Part shown: one piece after another, positions 15,762-25,800 of the stretch
How positions within the stretch are numbered: the stretch's first letter is position 1
How the letters are laid out: every line of letters begins with the position of its first letter
From: Rickettsiales bacterium
GTDB lineage: Bacteria > Bacteroidota > Bacteroidia > Cytophagales > Cyclobacteriaceae
DNA: 44,379 nucleotides
NCBI GenBank assembly: GCA_002729235.1
Contig: PBTY01000017.1
Location: 89,073-133,451 of the forward strand
Direction: 5' to 3'
Notes under the pieces: generated by a model
What the model saw: the letters and a program-made list of their open reading frames with translations, nothing else
Told to the model about the DNA's origin: nothing
The model's database searches: none
Translations under genes and position numbers: made by a program

Positions 15762-17471
15762 TTAGTCAAAACTGTATTCTTCAGCTGGTGTGTCTTTTCT
15801 AAGCAAAGGATTGGATATTACCTCTTGCCCTGGAACGGGTAAGATCATATCATCCGCCCCGAAAGTGACCACAGGATCATTGTTTACGTTGGTTGGATTG
15901 CTACCAACTCCACCACCTGCTGCTACCAACTCATAACCAGAAGGATCATTCTCCAGGTCATCCCCAGAATCAATCCTGTAGTATCTATTGGTTCTGTTTT
16001 GGCCATTTAGATAATTCAATGCATCTGAAGAGTTTCTGTAAAATCTTCTTTTCACATCTAGCCAGCTTTGAGCCTCCAAGCCAAGTTCCACTCTTCGTTC
16101 ATTGAAAAGATCCTGATAGGTCATATTTCCATCAGCTGGTGCACTCAATCCAGCTCTCGATCTCACTGCCAGATATGCCTGATAGCCTGGCCCACTACTC
16201 AAGGAAGAATTGCTTCCAAGTAAGGCCTCAGCATACAATAAATAAACATCGGATAGTCTTAGCATGTAGAGGTCTAAAGGTGAGTCCTGATTGGAGATCA
16301 CATACCCGTGATCATTCACACCACCTACTACATATTTTTTCAAACTATTCAATGTTGGCGTAGCTCCTTCTAGTTGAACTCCCTCATCATCGCGTGAAAC
16401 GTATTCGTACTCATATCCTTCACCGATATAGCTGTAGAAATCACCAATCTCCATGAAAATAGCTCTTCTTCTTAGGTCAATTGCACCCTCGGCATTGTTT
16501 TCAATATTATTGAGGTAGCTAACCGTCATACATTTGCCTCCACCCCACGCTTGTGCATCGCCGGTAATTCGAGAGTGTCTTGCAAATCGAGCCTGACGGC
16601 TATTTCCGTATGACCATCCTTGATTGATGCACTGAATAGCCCAAAGTATCTCGGAATTATGCTCATTGTCAATTTTGAACATGTCCTCGTAGTTTGCATA
16701 AAGGACAGCTCCACTGTTATTGATAACATCAGCAGCATAAGAAGCAGCCGTATTGAAATCCTCCAGGCTGCCAATACTTCCACCACCAACAGCTCTTTGA
16801 GCTAGTGAAAGGTGAAGTTTGGCGAGCATTCCTTTCGCAGCCCAGGAAGTTACTCTTCCAGGAACCTCTGTTGCTGGTAAGTTTTCTGCTGCATAGGCGA
16901 AATCTCTACGTGCAAACTCATACAAACTCCCAGCAGTATTTTTAGGTAAATACAGGTTACCTGCTACCACCTTTTCAGCTGGTTTTTCGATAATCGGCGC
17001 CTCTTCCCAGTATTCTACTAAGAAGAAATAGGCAGCTCCTCTGAAAAACCTGGCTTCCGCCAATCCTGCATTGACTACATCCTGGCTGACGCCATAATTG
17101 GAAGCTACTGCAGGCATGTCATCAATAATTAGGTTGGCATAGGAGATAACATCATATAATCCTTGCCACCCACTGGCTATGTAACTATTGTTTTCATTGA
17201 ACGATTTATAGAAAAACTGTCCTTCCTGATCCCAGTTATGGTGCATATCACCAGCCATCAGATCACCAGCCAACCAGCTAAACTGATCTGAGTATCCCCA
17301 CCATGGGCGACCGTAAAGAGCCGCTGTAGACTGTCTTATCTCTTCACGATTTCTATACCATGCATCCACAGTAGCTTGATCCTCTGGAATGAATTCCAAA
17401 AAATCATCCGCACAAGCACTCGATAAAAATACGAGTACTGTCACTAGCATATAGTTTATATATCTTTTCAT
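15762..17471 (-). CDS. SusD/RagB-family nutrient-binding outer-membrane lipoprotein
   Basis: SusD proteins cap the SusC pore and bind the incoming oligosaccharide. The preferred start at 17471 gives MKRYINYMLVTVLVFLSSAC, a lipoprotein signal with CADDF after the Cys. The N-terminal TPR-like scaffold contains GLAEARFFRGAAYFFLVEYW, a SusD hallmark, and the C-terminal part has MLRLSDVYLLYAEALLGS and LFNERRVELGLEAQSWLDVK. It ends in the usual LRKDTPAEEYSFD-type tail. The length of 569 residues is normal. It starts 19 nt after the susC stop. An upstream ATG at 17504 would overlap susC and lacks support. Confidence 0.95.
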   Translation of the reverse strand: MKRYINYMLVTVLVFLSSACADDFLEFIPEDQATVDAWYRNREEIRQSTAALYGRPWWGYSDQFSWLAGDLMAGDMHHNWDQEGQFFYKSFNENNSYIASGWQGLYDVISYANLIIDDMPAVASNYGVSQDVVNAGLAEARFFRGAAYFFLVEYWEEAPIIEKPAEKVVAGNLYLPKNTAGSLYEFARRDFAYAAENLPATEVPGRVTSWAAKGMLAKLHLSLAQRAVGGGSIGSLEDFNTAASYAADVINNSGAVLYANYEDMFKIDNEHNSEILWAIQCINQGWSYGNSRQARFARHSRITGDAQAWGGGKCMTVSYLNNIENNAEGAIDLRRRAIFMEIGDFYSYIGEGYEYEYVSRDDEGVQLEGATPTLNSLKKYVVGGVNDHGYVISNQDSPLDLYMLRLSDVYLLYAEALLGSNSSLSSGPGYQAYLAVRSRAGLSAPADGNMTYQDLFNERRVELGLEAQSWLDVKRRFYRNSSDALNYLNGQNRTNRYYRIDSGDDLENDPSGYELVAAGGGVGSNPTNVNNDPVVTFGADDMILPVPGQEVISNPLLRKDTPAEEYSFD

Positions 17472-17490
17472 CTTTTTCGGATTTTGAGTT

Positions 17491-20400
17491 TTAGAAATCA
17501 ACATTTACGCCGATAGTATACACTCTTGGAGATGGGTAACGACCCATGTCGATGTTCTGTCGCATTGGTTCCTGATTGAAGGCTCCAATTTGAGGGTCAA
17601 GGCCAGAGTAGTTAGTGAAGGTTGCCACATTCTGAATATTGGCATATACCTGGAACCGGGCCATTCTCACTGTTTGAATCAAATTGGCTGGCAACTCATA
17701 AGACACTTTCACATTTTGAAGTCTCACATAGGTACCATCCTCAATCCAACGTGTAGACATGTAGTGGTTGTAGTTTTCAGCTCCATTATCAAACCTTGGC
17801 ATATCGGTTTCTGGATTGATTAACTCTACATCGTTGATATTATTGATATCAGTTCCTCCTTCAATCAGTTGGGTTCGAGCTCTGTTTTGAACTGTCACTG
17901 ATTGATTATCAAAATTCCCAACCATCTGCTCATTTCTTGCACGGCTATAGTTGAGGATATCTCCACCGACCGATCCAATCACATAGGCATCCAATCTAAA
18001 AGGACCGTATGTGAAGCTGTTATTGAACCCAAAAGTGAAATCGGGATTAGGATCACCAATTATGGTCTGATCCTCAGCAGTGATGTATCCATCTCCATTG
18101 ACATCTTTCCACTTCACATCTCCCAGCCATAGTCCTGTGGTGCGATCAATCAGGTTGGCACCGTCACCATTATCGATTTGAACAGCGTGATTCTCAATTT
18201 CCTCTTTGGAGGTGAAGATACCTTCCATCACATAACCATAGAATTGCCCTACAGGATAATCAGCCAAGGTTGTCGTTGCTGTTTGGAATCCAGTATACCA
18301 GTAAAGATTTTGGAAGTACTGTGCTCCTCCAATATCCACCACCTTATTTCGGTTAACAGAAATATTTGCATCAGTGGTCCATCGGAATTTACCAAGATCA
18401 AGATTGACTGAATTGATCGCTATCTCAAACCCTTTATTCTCCATACTTCCCACATTGGCTCTTGGCCCTTCTATTTGATTACCAAACGTGGCTGGAAGGT
18501 TAACCTGAAGAAGCAAATCATCAGTACGTTTGTTGTATGCATCAACAGTGATGTCTAATCGGCCTTTAAATAAGCCAATATCCAATCCTATATTTATCAT
18601 TTCTGTAGCCTCCCATTTGACGAATGGGTTTGAATAAGCATTATTTCTAGTAGCCTGACCAAAGTAGGTTGGTAAAGTGGTCAAAGAAGAACCAAACGCG
18701 TAATTGGCGATTTCCTGATTACCGACAATACCCCATCCAGCTCTCAACTTTAAGTTGTCTACCAAAGTAGTTTGTGGCATGAAGGCTTCATTGGAAATTC
18801 TCCAACCAACAGAAGCAGACGGGAACCAACCCCACCTATTTTCAGGACCAAACCTCGATGATCCATCACGTCGGATTGTTGCCGTAACCAAATACTTATC
18901 CTGGAAGGAATAGTTTGCTCTGGCAAAATAGGAGTTCAGGGAATTCCAGTTTTTACCCCCAGTATTCTGGATATTGGAAATATCTCCCTGGTTCATCACT
19001 ACAATATCATTTGGAAGGTTGATTTTGTAAGCAGTAAAGCTTTCCCAACTTCCTCGTTGTGCTTCAGTACCGATCATTCCTGTAATGTCATGATCATTGA
19101 TCTTCACATTGTAGGTAGCATAGTTCTTCCACAACCAAAAGAATGTTTGATCAGCTCGTTGAGCAAATTGACTCGTATTATTCACCAAAGTTCCCCACTG
19201 GTAAGTAGGAATGAATGCTTTGTTTGTGGTATTACCAAAATCTACAGCAATCTCACTTCTCAGTTTTAATCCTTTCATCAGTTGAGCCTCACCATACATG
19301 TTGTTCATGATTCGGTTGTTGAGAACAGTGTTATTTCTCAATAGAGCAAGAGCAACCGGGTTGGAACCAATCTGGGAAGAGATATTTTGCTGATCAGGTC
19401 CAGCGAATGTTCCATCAAAATTTCTGACAGGAATATGTGGAGGCATTTGAGCCGCCTGAGAGATTACTCCATCTCCTCCATCCTGCAAGGTGATTTTTTC
19501 GTCCTTCCTGGAAAGTGAGATACTTGTTCCAACTTTGAACCAATCTTTCACCTGGCTATCAATATTTAGCCTCGTGTTAAGACGGTCGAAATTAGATCCA
19601 ATGATAATTCCTTCTTGGGCAAAATAACCAGCGGAAACCATATACTGTGTTTTATCCGAACCGCCTGTAATGGTCAAGGAGTGAGACTGCATTGGAGCCT
19701 TTTGGAAGATGGCTTCCTGCCAATCGGTACCTTCACCAAGAAGGCTTGGATCCGCAAAATTTGGATTTGAATTGATGGTCGAAACTTCTTGAGCTACCTC
19801 GTTATTATACTCTGCATAAGCTCGCAGATCCATCATATCAAATGTCTTATAGACATCCTGAACTGCGTAAAAGCCATTGTAAGTAATTTTGGCGTCACCT
19901 TTCTTACCTCTTTTCGTTGTGATAATGACCACACCATTTGAAGCACGGGAACCATAAATAGCAGTAGCTGAGGCATCTTTCAATACTTCTATGCTCTCAA
20001 TATCATTCGGATTAATGGATGCCATGGGGTTACTGGCGGCTCCTTGCTGGCCACCGGATCCTCCTTGCCAGTCGAACCCGGCAATTCCCTGTCCAGCGCC
20101 ACCTACCTGAATACCATCAATGACATAAAGAGGTTCACTACTTTGTGTCAACGAGGTAGTACCACGAATACGAATGGACACTGCTCCACCAGGCTGTCCT
20201 GAGTTTTGCGTCACCTGAACCCCTGCCACTCGACCTTGCAATGCCTGATCAACACTGGCGGTAATGGTTCCTCTCAACTCTTCTCCACCTAATGAAGAGA
20301 TAGCACCAGTTAAATCACTTTTCCGTTGAGTACCGTATCCGACAACTACTACTTCCTCCAAAGTAGAAACATCTGGAGCCATGCTGATATTGATGGAGGT

Positions 20401-20706
20401 CTGATTTCCCACCACCATCTCTTCTGTCTTAAAACCAACAAAAGAAACAACCAATGTAGCACCAGGTCCACTGACAGTAATTTTATAATTACCATCAATA
20501 TCTGTGATTGTTCCATTGCCAGTGCCTTTTTCTAGAATAGTCACTCCTGGTAGCGTACTGCCATCTTCAGAAGAAGTGATAATTCCGGAGACCGTCTTTT
20601 CCTGAGCTGTTGCGGTTAGAACAAACAGCATCAGTAAGAAGGCAAACATTGGGGATAACCACCGCTGTTGCGATTTGTTATCCCCACTTGTAGAATTACT
20701 TCTCAT
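17491..20706 (-). CDS. SusC/RagA-family TonB-linked outer-membrane transporter
   Basis: The 1071-residue protein imports oligosaccharides through the outer membrane with energy from TonB. After a signal peptide (cleavage near TATAQ) comes a carboxypeptidase-regulatory-like domain (VSGIITSSEDGSTLPGVTI...VSFVGFKTEE). A TonB-box/linker (EEVVVVGYGTQRKSDLTGAI) leads to a plug domain with the SusC-type IRIRGTTSL and NDIESIEVLKDASATAIYGS. A 22-strand barrel follows, with GDVKWKDVNGDGYITAEDQ near the C-terminus. It is the first gene of the operon susC-susD-SGBP-SGBP. The substrate is inferred to be xylo-oligosaccharides from neighbours. The 467-nt region upstream carries a direct repeat that may be regulatory. 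Confidence 0.96.
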   Translation of the reverse strand: MRSNSTSGDNKSQQRWLSPMFAFLLMLFVLTATAQEKTVSGIITSSEDGSTLPGVTILEKGTGNGTITDIDGNYKITVSGPGATLVVSFVGFKTEEMVVGNQTSINISMAPDVSTLEEVVVVGYGTQRKSDLTGAISSLGGEELRGTITASVDQALQGRVAGVQVTQNSGQPGGAVSIRIRGTTSLTQSSEPLYVIDGIQVGGAGQGIAGFDWQGGSGGQQGAASNPMASINPNDIESIEVLKDASATAIYGSRASNGVVIITTKRGKKGDAKITYNGFYAVQDVYKTFDMMDLRAYAEYNNEVAQEVSTINSNPNFADPSLLGEGTDWQEAIFQKAPMQSHSLTITGGSDKTQYMVSAGYFAQEGIIIGSNFDRLNTRLNIDSQVKDWFKVGTSISLSRKDEKITLQDGGDGVISQAAQMPPHIPVRNFDGTFAGPDQQNISSQIGSNPVALALLRNNTVLNNRIMNNMYGEAQLMKGLKLRSEIAVDFGNTTNKAFIPTYQWGTLVNNTSQFAQRADQTFFWLWKNYATYNVKINDHDITGMIGTEAQRGSWESFTAYKINLPNDIVVMNQGDISNIQNTGGKNWNSLNSYFARANYSFQDKYLVTATIRRDGSSRFGPENRWGWFPSASVGWRISNEAFMPQTTLVDNLKLRAGWGIVGNQEIANYAFGSSLTTLPTYFGQATRNNAYSNPFVKWEATEMINIGLDIGLFKGRLDITVDAYNKRTDDLLLQVNLPATFGNQIEGPRANVGSMENKGFEIAINSVNLDLGKFRWTTDANISVNRNKVVDIGGAQYFQNLYWYTGFQTATTTLADYPVGQFYGYVMEGIFTSKEEIENHAVQIDNGDGANLIDRTTGLWLGDVKWKDVNGDGYITAEDQTIIGDPNPDFTFGFNNSFTYGPFRLDAYVIGSVGGDILNYSRARNEQMVGNFDNQSVTVQNRARTQLIEGGTDINNINDVELINPETDMPRFDNGAENYNHYMSTRWIEDGTYVRLQNVKVSYELPANLIQTVRMARFQVYANIQNVATFTNYSGLDPQIGAFNQEPMRQNIDMGRYPSPRVYTIGVNVDF

Positions 20707-20850
20707 AGATCATCATTTATGTTTAGGATAAAATTTTTATCGGCTTCTGCTAAAAACCATATCAATATTACCTAGATGATCAAAGCGCTACATACATCAT
20801 TTGCACTGGATTGGGTATCAAAATGTCAATTATAATTTTTCAAACACCAA

Positions 20851-20993
20851 CATATCATTTAACAAAATAAAGAGAATGATAATTGTATTATTTAAACACA
20901 ACCATATATTTAAAATCTTCCACTAAAGAGAAGACCCTCCATTAATTACGCATATCACAAATGATTTAACAAATAATTATGAAAATGATAATT
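20851..20993. repeat. Imperfect direct repeat upstream of susC
   Basis: Two copies of CATATCA...TTTAACAAA...AATGATAATT lie at 20851-20884 and 20951-20993. Within each, TTTAACAAA and AATGATAATT are identical, with small length differences between them, and the TTTAACAAA blocks are 107 bp apart. They sit 145-290 nt upstream of susC. Paired sites about ten helical turns apart could bind an activator, but AT-rich sequence makes chance similarity possible. The rest of 20707-21110 is AT-rich with no ORF and no clear -7 box. Confidence 0.4.
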
Positions 20994-21110
20994 TACCCTG
21001 AGAAACATTGCTAAAAAGGCAGTTGAAAGCTTCTAAATACACAAATAATGTACCTCGAAAGCACATTTGATCCTTGTATGGGACTTTAAGAGTAATATTT
21101 GTTAGAACGC

Positions 21111-21142
21111 ATAAAAAAAGCTGTGCCTTTCGGCACAGCTTT
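21111..21142 (-). terminator. Rho-independent terminator of the GH3-GH10-GH10 unit
   Basis: AAAGCTGTGCC and GGCACAGCTTT form a perfect 11-bp stem with a 4-nt loop. Read leftward it is followed by a run of T (GCTTTTTTTAT). It begins about 30 nt after the GH10 stop at 21174 and separates this unit from the susC promoter region. Confidence 0.9.
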
Positions 21143-21173
21143 ACCCTAAGCTAGTTATCAGGAAATCAGGATG

Positions 21174-22262
21174 CTACTCAAAGTCAACTACTTTGTAGAA
21201 AGCTTCCTTCGGCTGATGATTTTGGTCGAACAAAAGAGGATAGTCTTTACGGTTAGGTACTGGGAAGTTGTCCAGCCAACTATACTTGTCGGAGATATTC
21301 CAAAAAGTAACGGCATTCAAATCATTCTTATATTCTCGAAATACTCGAAAAATCATTTCATATTGCGCTATTTGCTTTTGTCGTTGTTCTTCCGTGAATT
21401 CGCTTGTGTCTGTTTCTTTTTTATCTCTTCCAGAATGTTCTTTGGGGTAGACCGAAACATCCAATTCAGTGATTTGAACTTTCAGCCCCAGAGAAGTAAA
21501 CCCTTCAATTGATTCTCTCAAGGTTTGCTCACTTGGCTCATAAATAGACCAATGCCCTTGAATACCTACTCCGTCAATAGGCACTCCTGCTTCTTTTAGG
21601 TTCTTCACCAGCTGATAGATCTTCTCTCGTTTTACTGGGTTGATAACCTCATAGTCATTATAGAACAATTCAACGTCTGGGTCTGCTGCACGGGCATATT
21701 CAAAAGCTTTAGCTATAAATTCTTCTCCACAGATCTGAAACCATTTAGAATCACGGTAGAACTCATCCTTTTTATCAGATATTGCTTCGTTTACGACATC
21801 CCAGGCATAGATATCATCCTGATATCTAGTTACGACTTCCGTAATATGCTCTTTTAATCGGTGAAGCAATACCTCTTTGCTTACCAACTCACCCTGCTCA
21901 TCAACAAATATCCAATCAGGTGCCTGATTGTGCCAACACAATGCATGTCCTCGCATTTTTAAATCATTCGCTCTAGCGAAAGACACTATTCGGTCAGCTG
22001 GAGCCCAATTGAAAGAATCTTCTTGCGGATGAATCGGGCCCATTTTCATTACATTTTCTGGAGTCATGCTTTCAAAGTGCTCCTTGATAAGCTCAGCTTC
22101 GGGACCTGGATCAAGAGCCTCCGGATAAACAGCTACCCCCATCGGGAAGTAATTCTTATAGTAATCCTTCAGACCTTTCATTTCGTCCTGATCCATTTTG
22201 GAGTTGCAGGACCATAATGTAGACGTCAGAACCAATAATATTACTTGCCTGATGTTATGCAT
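21174..22262 (-). CDS. GH10 endo-beta-1,4-xylanase, lipoprotein
   Basis: GH10 enzymes cut the beta-1,4-xylan backbone with retention. From the preferred ATG at 22262 the protein has 362 residues, with a lipoprotein signal ending STLWSC (Cys19). The barrel shows ESMTPENVMKM, the canonical WHNQAPDW, acid/base Glu159 in DVVNEAI, and nucleophile Glu266 in ITELDVSVY. It begins 1 nt after the stop of the preceding GH10 (TAA-C-ATG), so the two are translationally coupled. An ATG at 22289 lies inside the neighbour's coding end and is unlikely. Membrane anchoring suggests it trims xylo-oligosaccharides in the periplasm or at the surface. Confidence 0.93.
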   Translation of the reverse strand: MHNIRQVILLVLTSTLWSCNSKMDQDEMKGLKDYYKNYFPMGVAVYPEALDPGPEAELIKEHFESMTPENVMKMGPIHPQEDSFNWAPADRIVSFARANDLKMRGHALCWHNQAPDWIFVDEQGELVSKEVLLHRLKEHITEVVTRYQDDIYAWDVVNEAISDKKDEFYRDSKWFQICGEEFIAKAFEYARAADPDVELFYNDYEVINPVKREKIYQLVKNLKEAGVPIDGVGIQGHWSIYEPSEQTLRESIEGFTSLGLKVQITELDVSVYPKEHSGRDKKETDTSEFTEEQRQKQIAQYEMIFRVFREYKNDLNAVTFWNISDKYSWLDNFPVPNRKDYPLLFDQNHQPKEAFYKVVDFE

Positions 22263-22263
22263 G

Positions 22264-23463
22264 TTATTCGACTTTAAGTTTTTTGACATAGCGCTTACCC
22301 GATATCGTTTGAATGGACACCATATAGACTCCTGGTGGGGTATCTTCTGGTAATTGAAGTTTCTTAGAAGAAGTCTTCAATAACTGTTGTCCAAATAAAT
22401 CAATCACTATAACACCCTTTACTGGTTCACCCGCGATTATTTCTAAATAATCAGAAGCAGGATTAGGATAAAGAGTCCAATTCATCTCTTCAGATTGTGT
22501 CAAAAGGAAAGAAGCGTTCTCAACATATTCTCGAAGCCAGATTAGGGCAGGTCTTTCCGATCCATCCGTATCAATCAGATAGGCTTTTTGTGCATTCCTC
22601 CAAAGTCCGGGTCTAAATCCCCATAAAGTGATACCCATAACAGATGGATGCTCCCATAGCAGTGGAAATATCCGTTGATATTCCTCTAATTGCTCCTGAC
22701 TTGTAGGTCCATCGATATCCAACTCAGTAACCATGATAGGCAGTTCAGTGGATGCCAACAAATCCAGCACGGTTTGCATGGTACCATTGTCAGTAGTAGT
22801 CGTAAAAGCATGCCCCTGAACACCAATTATATCAATCAAACCTTCTTCTTTCAGCAAATTGATGATGGTCACATACCTGTTTGCATCAGTGGGATTGTTG
22901 AGGATGTTGTAGTCATTGATCATCAATGGAACATTTGGGAAACGCTCCTTTGCCATTCGAAAACCAGTTACTATCCAATCATAACCTGTGGTACCTGTTC
23001 CCCCAAGAGCTTGAAGGTAATTACCATTTCCAGAACCACTTGGAGGATCATGTAGAGGTTCGTTGATCACTTCCAAATAATCAATATCTGGATAACGAGC
23101 AGCAACTGTATCCATCCACTCCTCAATTTCCTCAAGTTGCTCCTCAGGATCTAATGACTCAATCCATGATGGTTGCTGATTGCCCCACAATAACACATGG
23201 TATCTAAATGGAAAACCATTCTGTTTTGCAAAATCATAGGCAGCATCTAATTGAGTAAAGTTGTAAACATCTCTAGTACTTTCAACACTCCCCCATTTCC
23301 CGGCATTTTCTGGAGTTACCTGATTCCAATACTGCTCAAAATCCTGAATTTGAGTGTCGCTATGGATACTTCCCAAAAATTTCTCTTTACCATCAGCAAT
23401 CGGATTTTGTGATTGCGCTGCAAGAAAACTGACTAAGAATAAAGCTGGTAGTAGTTTTATCAT
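22264..23463 (-). CDS. Secreted GH10 endo-xylanase with T9SS C-terminal sorting domain
   Basis: The 399-residue protein has a signal peptide (MIKLLPALFLVSFLAAQSQN), a GH10 barrel (about 21-310) and a C-terminal type IX secretion tail (about 328-399, WTLYPNPASDYLEI ending KRYVKKLKVE). Acid/base Glu135 is in VINEPLHDP and nucleophile Glu247 in VTELDIDGP. The subsite -1 WH motif reads LLWGNQQPSW, with Gly where His is usual, marking a different GH10 subgroup from its neighbour. The T9SS tail means release or attachment at the cell surface, so it is the likely first attacker of polymeric xylan. It lies 6 nt after the GH3 gene. Confidence 0.93.
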   Translation of the reverse strand: MIKLLPALFLVSFLAAQSQNPIADGKEKFLGSIHSDTQIQDFEQYWNQVTPENAGKWGSVESTRDVYNFTQLDAAYDFAKQNGFPFRYHVLLWGNQQPSWIESLDPEEQLEEIEEWMDTVAARYPDIDYLEVINEPLHDPPSGSGNGNYLQALGGTGTTGYDWIVTGFRMAKERFPNVPLMINDYNILNNPTDANRYVTIINLLKEEGLIDIIGVQGHAFTTTTDNGTMQTVLDLLASTELPIMVTELDIDGPTSQEQLEEYQRIFPLLWEHPSVMGITLWGFRPGLWRNAQKAYLIDTDGSERPALIWLREYVENASFLLTQSEEMNWTLYPNPASDYLEIIAGEPVKGVIVIDLFGQQLLKTSSKKLQLPEDTPPGVYMVSIQTISGKRYVKKLKVE

Positions 23464-23469
23464 GAATTG

Positions 23470-25656
23470 TTATTTTAAAGTCAAAGTGGCTATCTCAAAA
23501 GCTGAAGCACCAAGTTCCAGACTTCTTTTAGTCGGCAATGAGCCTCCAACTGAAATAGTGAATTCACCTTTTTCCAGTTTAGAATTCCCAGCCTCGTCAA
23601 TTAATTGGAGCATTTCAGTACTGATTGAGAAAGTGACTTGCTGAGTCTCTCCAGCCTTCAAGGAAACTCGTTGAATTCCTTTCAAATCAAATAGAGGAAC
23701 TCTCACAGATGCCTCTTGATCTGTGATGTAGAGCTGAACAATTTCATCAACATCAAATGAACCTGTATTCTTTAAACTAATTGAAGCCTTTACCTCGCCC
23801 CCTTTTCTAATGGTATTGGACGAAAGTTTTAAATCACTATACTCAACTGCAGAATAAGACAGTCCAAAACCAAAGGGGTACAATGGCTCAGCCGTCATGT
23901 ATTTATAGGTTCTCCCAACCATACTGTAGTCTTCATAATCAGGTAGCTGATCCAAAGACTTTGGAAAGGTTATGGGAAGTCTTCCACTAGGTGAAGTTTT
24001 ACCGAAAACAACATCTGCAACAGCATTGCCCCCCTCTTCTCCCGGATACCAAACCAATAAAACTGCATCCGCAATTTCATGTACCTCCGCTAAATTCATA
24101 GGACTTCCACCTGTTACGATAGCAATTACAGCATTGTCGTTACCATCCTTTAGTTTCTTCAAATAATCAATTTGATTTTTTGGGATATTGTAATCCAAAC
24201 GATCCCCAAAATGCTCCGAAGCAATGGATGCACCTTCCTCGCCTTCCAGATCACCAGTAATTCCCATGACCATAAAAGTGGCTTCCGAAGTATGAGCAAC
24301 ACCCGAAGACCAGTCTATTGGATTGCGATTGTCTCGGTCTAATAAAGTGCCTGTGTTGAATTGAACCTGACTGCCTGGAGAAATCGCTCCAGCTATGCCC
24401 TCCAGAAACGTGACCATATTAGGATTCACTCCAAAATAATTACCAATCAAAGGCTGGATGGATGCCGCATTGGGTCCAGTCACAAAATATCGTTTGTAGT
24501 CATTTCTCAACGGAAGAGCCCCATTATTCTTTAGCATCACTATCGATTTGGTGGCTACTTCCCTTGCCAGGGCCCTGTTGGATGCACTGTTTACCACTTC
24601 TGGCCCAATTTGATTGTATGGGTTTGACTTATAGCTATCAAACAATCCCAACTTGAAACGGGTCTCTAATAACTTAACCAAAGCATTATCAATTTCTTCT
24701 TCGGAAATCATACCCTGACTAACAGCTTCGATTAATGCCGGATATGAATTACCACAGTTTAAGCTAACTCCCGATTTCACGGCCATGACAGAAGCCTCAG
24801 CAGCATTTGCAGCCACTCCATGTCCATTTTCAGCAAAAAAATCAACAATCGCCCAGCAGTCACTGAGGATGTGACCATCAAATCCCCACTCTTCTCTTAA
24901 CAAATCACCAAGTAATGTTTGATGTGCACAACACGCTTCTCCATTCGTTCGGTTGTAAGCACACATAATAGCTTCAACATCTGCATCCACCAGAGCTTTG
25001 AATGCTGGCAAATACGTTTCATACATATCTTTTGGTGAGGCCACAGCATCAAATTCATGTCGCAATCGCTCCGGGCCACTGTGCACAGCAAAGTGTTTCC
25101 CACAAGCTGCCGTTTTCAAATATTGAGGATGATCTCCCTGTAGACCCTTTACAAAAGATACACCTAATAAAGAGGTCAGGTATGGATCTTCTCCATACGT
25201 TTCCTGACCTCTTCCCCATCTTGGGTCCCTGAAAATATTAACGTTAGGTGTCCAAAAAGTTAGTCCGCTATATCTTAAATAATTACCCTGAGCAGATGCT
25301 GCATTGTACATAGCTCTAGCTTCATCTGAAATGGCTGAAGAAACTCGATAAGCAAGATCTTCATCAAAGGTTGCTCCCAGACCAATGGCTTGTGGGAAGA
25401 CCGTAGCTACACCTGCTCGCCCTACTCCATGTAGGGCTTCATTCCACCAATCATAAGGTGGTATACCTAATCGATCTATTGCTGGTGTATTCATCACCAT
25501 TTGAGCTACCTTCTCTTCCAGCGTTAATTGGGCAATCAAATCACGAGCACGCTCCTCACTACTCAAAGACTCATCGAGATAGGCCTGAGCATGCAGTTGT
25601 ATAGAGAATGGTAATCCGATGATCAGAATTACCAGACAAATCAAATTTTTCATCAT
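23470..25656 (-). CDS. GH3 family beta-glycosidase, probable beta-xylosidase
   Basis: From the preferred start at 25656 the protein has 728 residues with a signal peptide (MMKNLICLVILIIGLPFSIQ, cleavage near LHAQA). A GH3 N-terminal barrel contains GKHFAVHSGPERLRHEFDAV and the nucleophile Asp266 in HILSDCWAIVDF. The GH3 C-terminal domain has KNNGALPLR and WYPGEEGGNAVADVVFGKTS, and a fibronectin-III-like domain ends the protein. SDC rather than SDW at the nucleophile is common in xylosidase-type GH3, but GH3 specificities vary, so xylosidase is inferred mainly from the GH10/GH67 context. It is periplasmic and first in a three-gene unit. The upstream ATG at 25725 is disfavoured because it would bury the signal peptide. 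Confidence 0.9.
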   Translation of the reverse strand: MMKNLICLVILIIGLPFSIQLHAQAYLDESLSSEERARDLIAQLTLEEKVAQMVMNTPAIDRLGIPPYDWWNEALHGVGRAGVATVFPQAIGLGATFDEDLAYRVSSAISDEARAMYNAASAQGNYLRYSGLTFWTPNVNIFRDPRWGRGQETYGEDPYLTSLLGVSFVKGLQGDHPQYLKTAACGKHFAVHSGPERLRHEFDAVASPKDMYETYLPAFKALVDADVEAIMCAYNRTNGEACCAHQTLLGDLLREEWGFDGHILSDCWAIVDFFAENGHGVAANAAEASVMAVKSGVSLNCGNSYPALIEAVSQGMISEEEIDNALVKLLETRFKLGLFDSYKSNPYNQIGPEVVNSASNRALAREVATKSIVMLKNNGALPLRNDYKRYFVTGPNAASIQPLIGNYFGVNPNMVTFLEGIAGAISPGSQVQFNTGTLLDRDNRNPIDWSSGVAHTSEATFMVMGITGDLEGEEGASIASEHFGDRLDYNIPKNQIDYLKKLKDGNDNAVIAIVTGGSPMNLAEVHEIADAVLLVWYPGEEGGNAVADVVFGKTSPSGRLPITFPKSLDQLPDYEDYSMVGRTYKYMTAEPLYPFGFGLSYSAVEYSDLKLSSNTIRKGGEVKASISLKNTGSFDVDEIVQLYITDQEASVRVPLFDLKGIQRVSLKAGETQQVTFSISTEMLQLIDEAGNSKLEKGEFTISVGGSLPTKRSLELGASAFEIATLTLK

Positions 25657-25800
25657 CAGAGGGGTTTGTGATCCATCTACACTAAGATAGATGCGTAAAA
25701 CCCTACTTAATGGTCGTTTTGACAATATGTAACCCTAAAATCAACAAACGATCCATTGGTTAGACAATTGAACGATTCGTGATCTTACTAACTTGCTCAT
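25657..25800. promoter_or_regulatory. Divergent promoter region between GH3 and GH67
   Basis: This 144-nt gap must hold promoters for both the GH3-GH10-GH10 unit and GH67. Visible elements are a 6-bp inverted repeat (CATCTA at 25674-25679, TAGATG at 25688-25693) and two copies of AACGAT (25747 and 25771) 24 bp apart. No TAnnTTTG box was found. Shared control of both directions is an inference from the layout. Confidence 0.4.
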
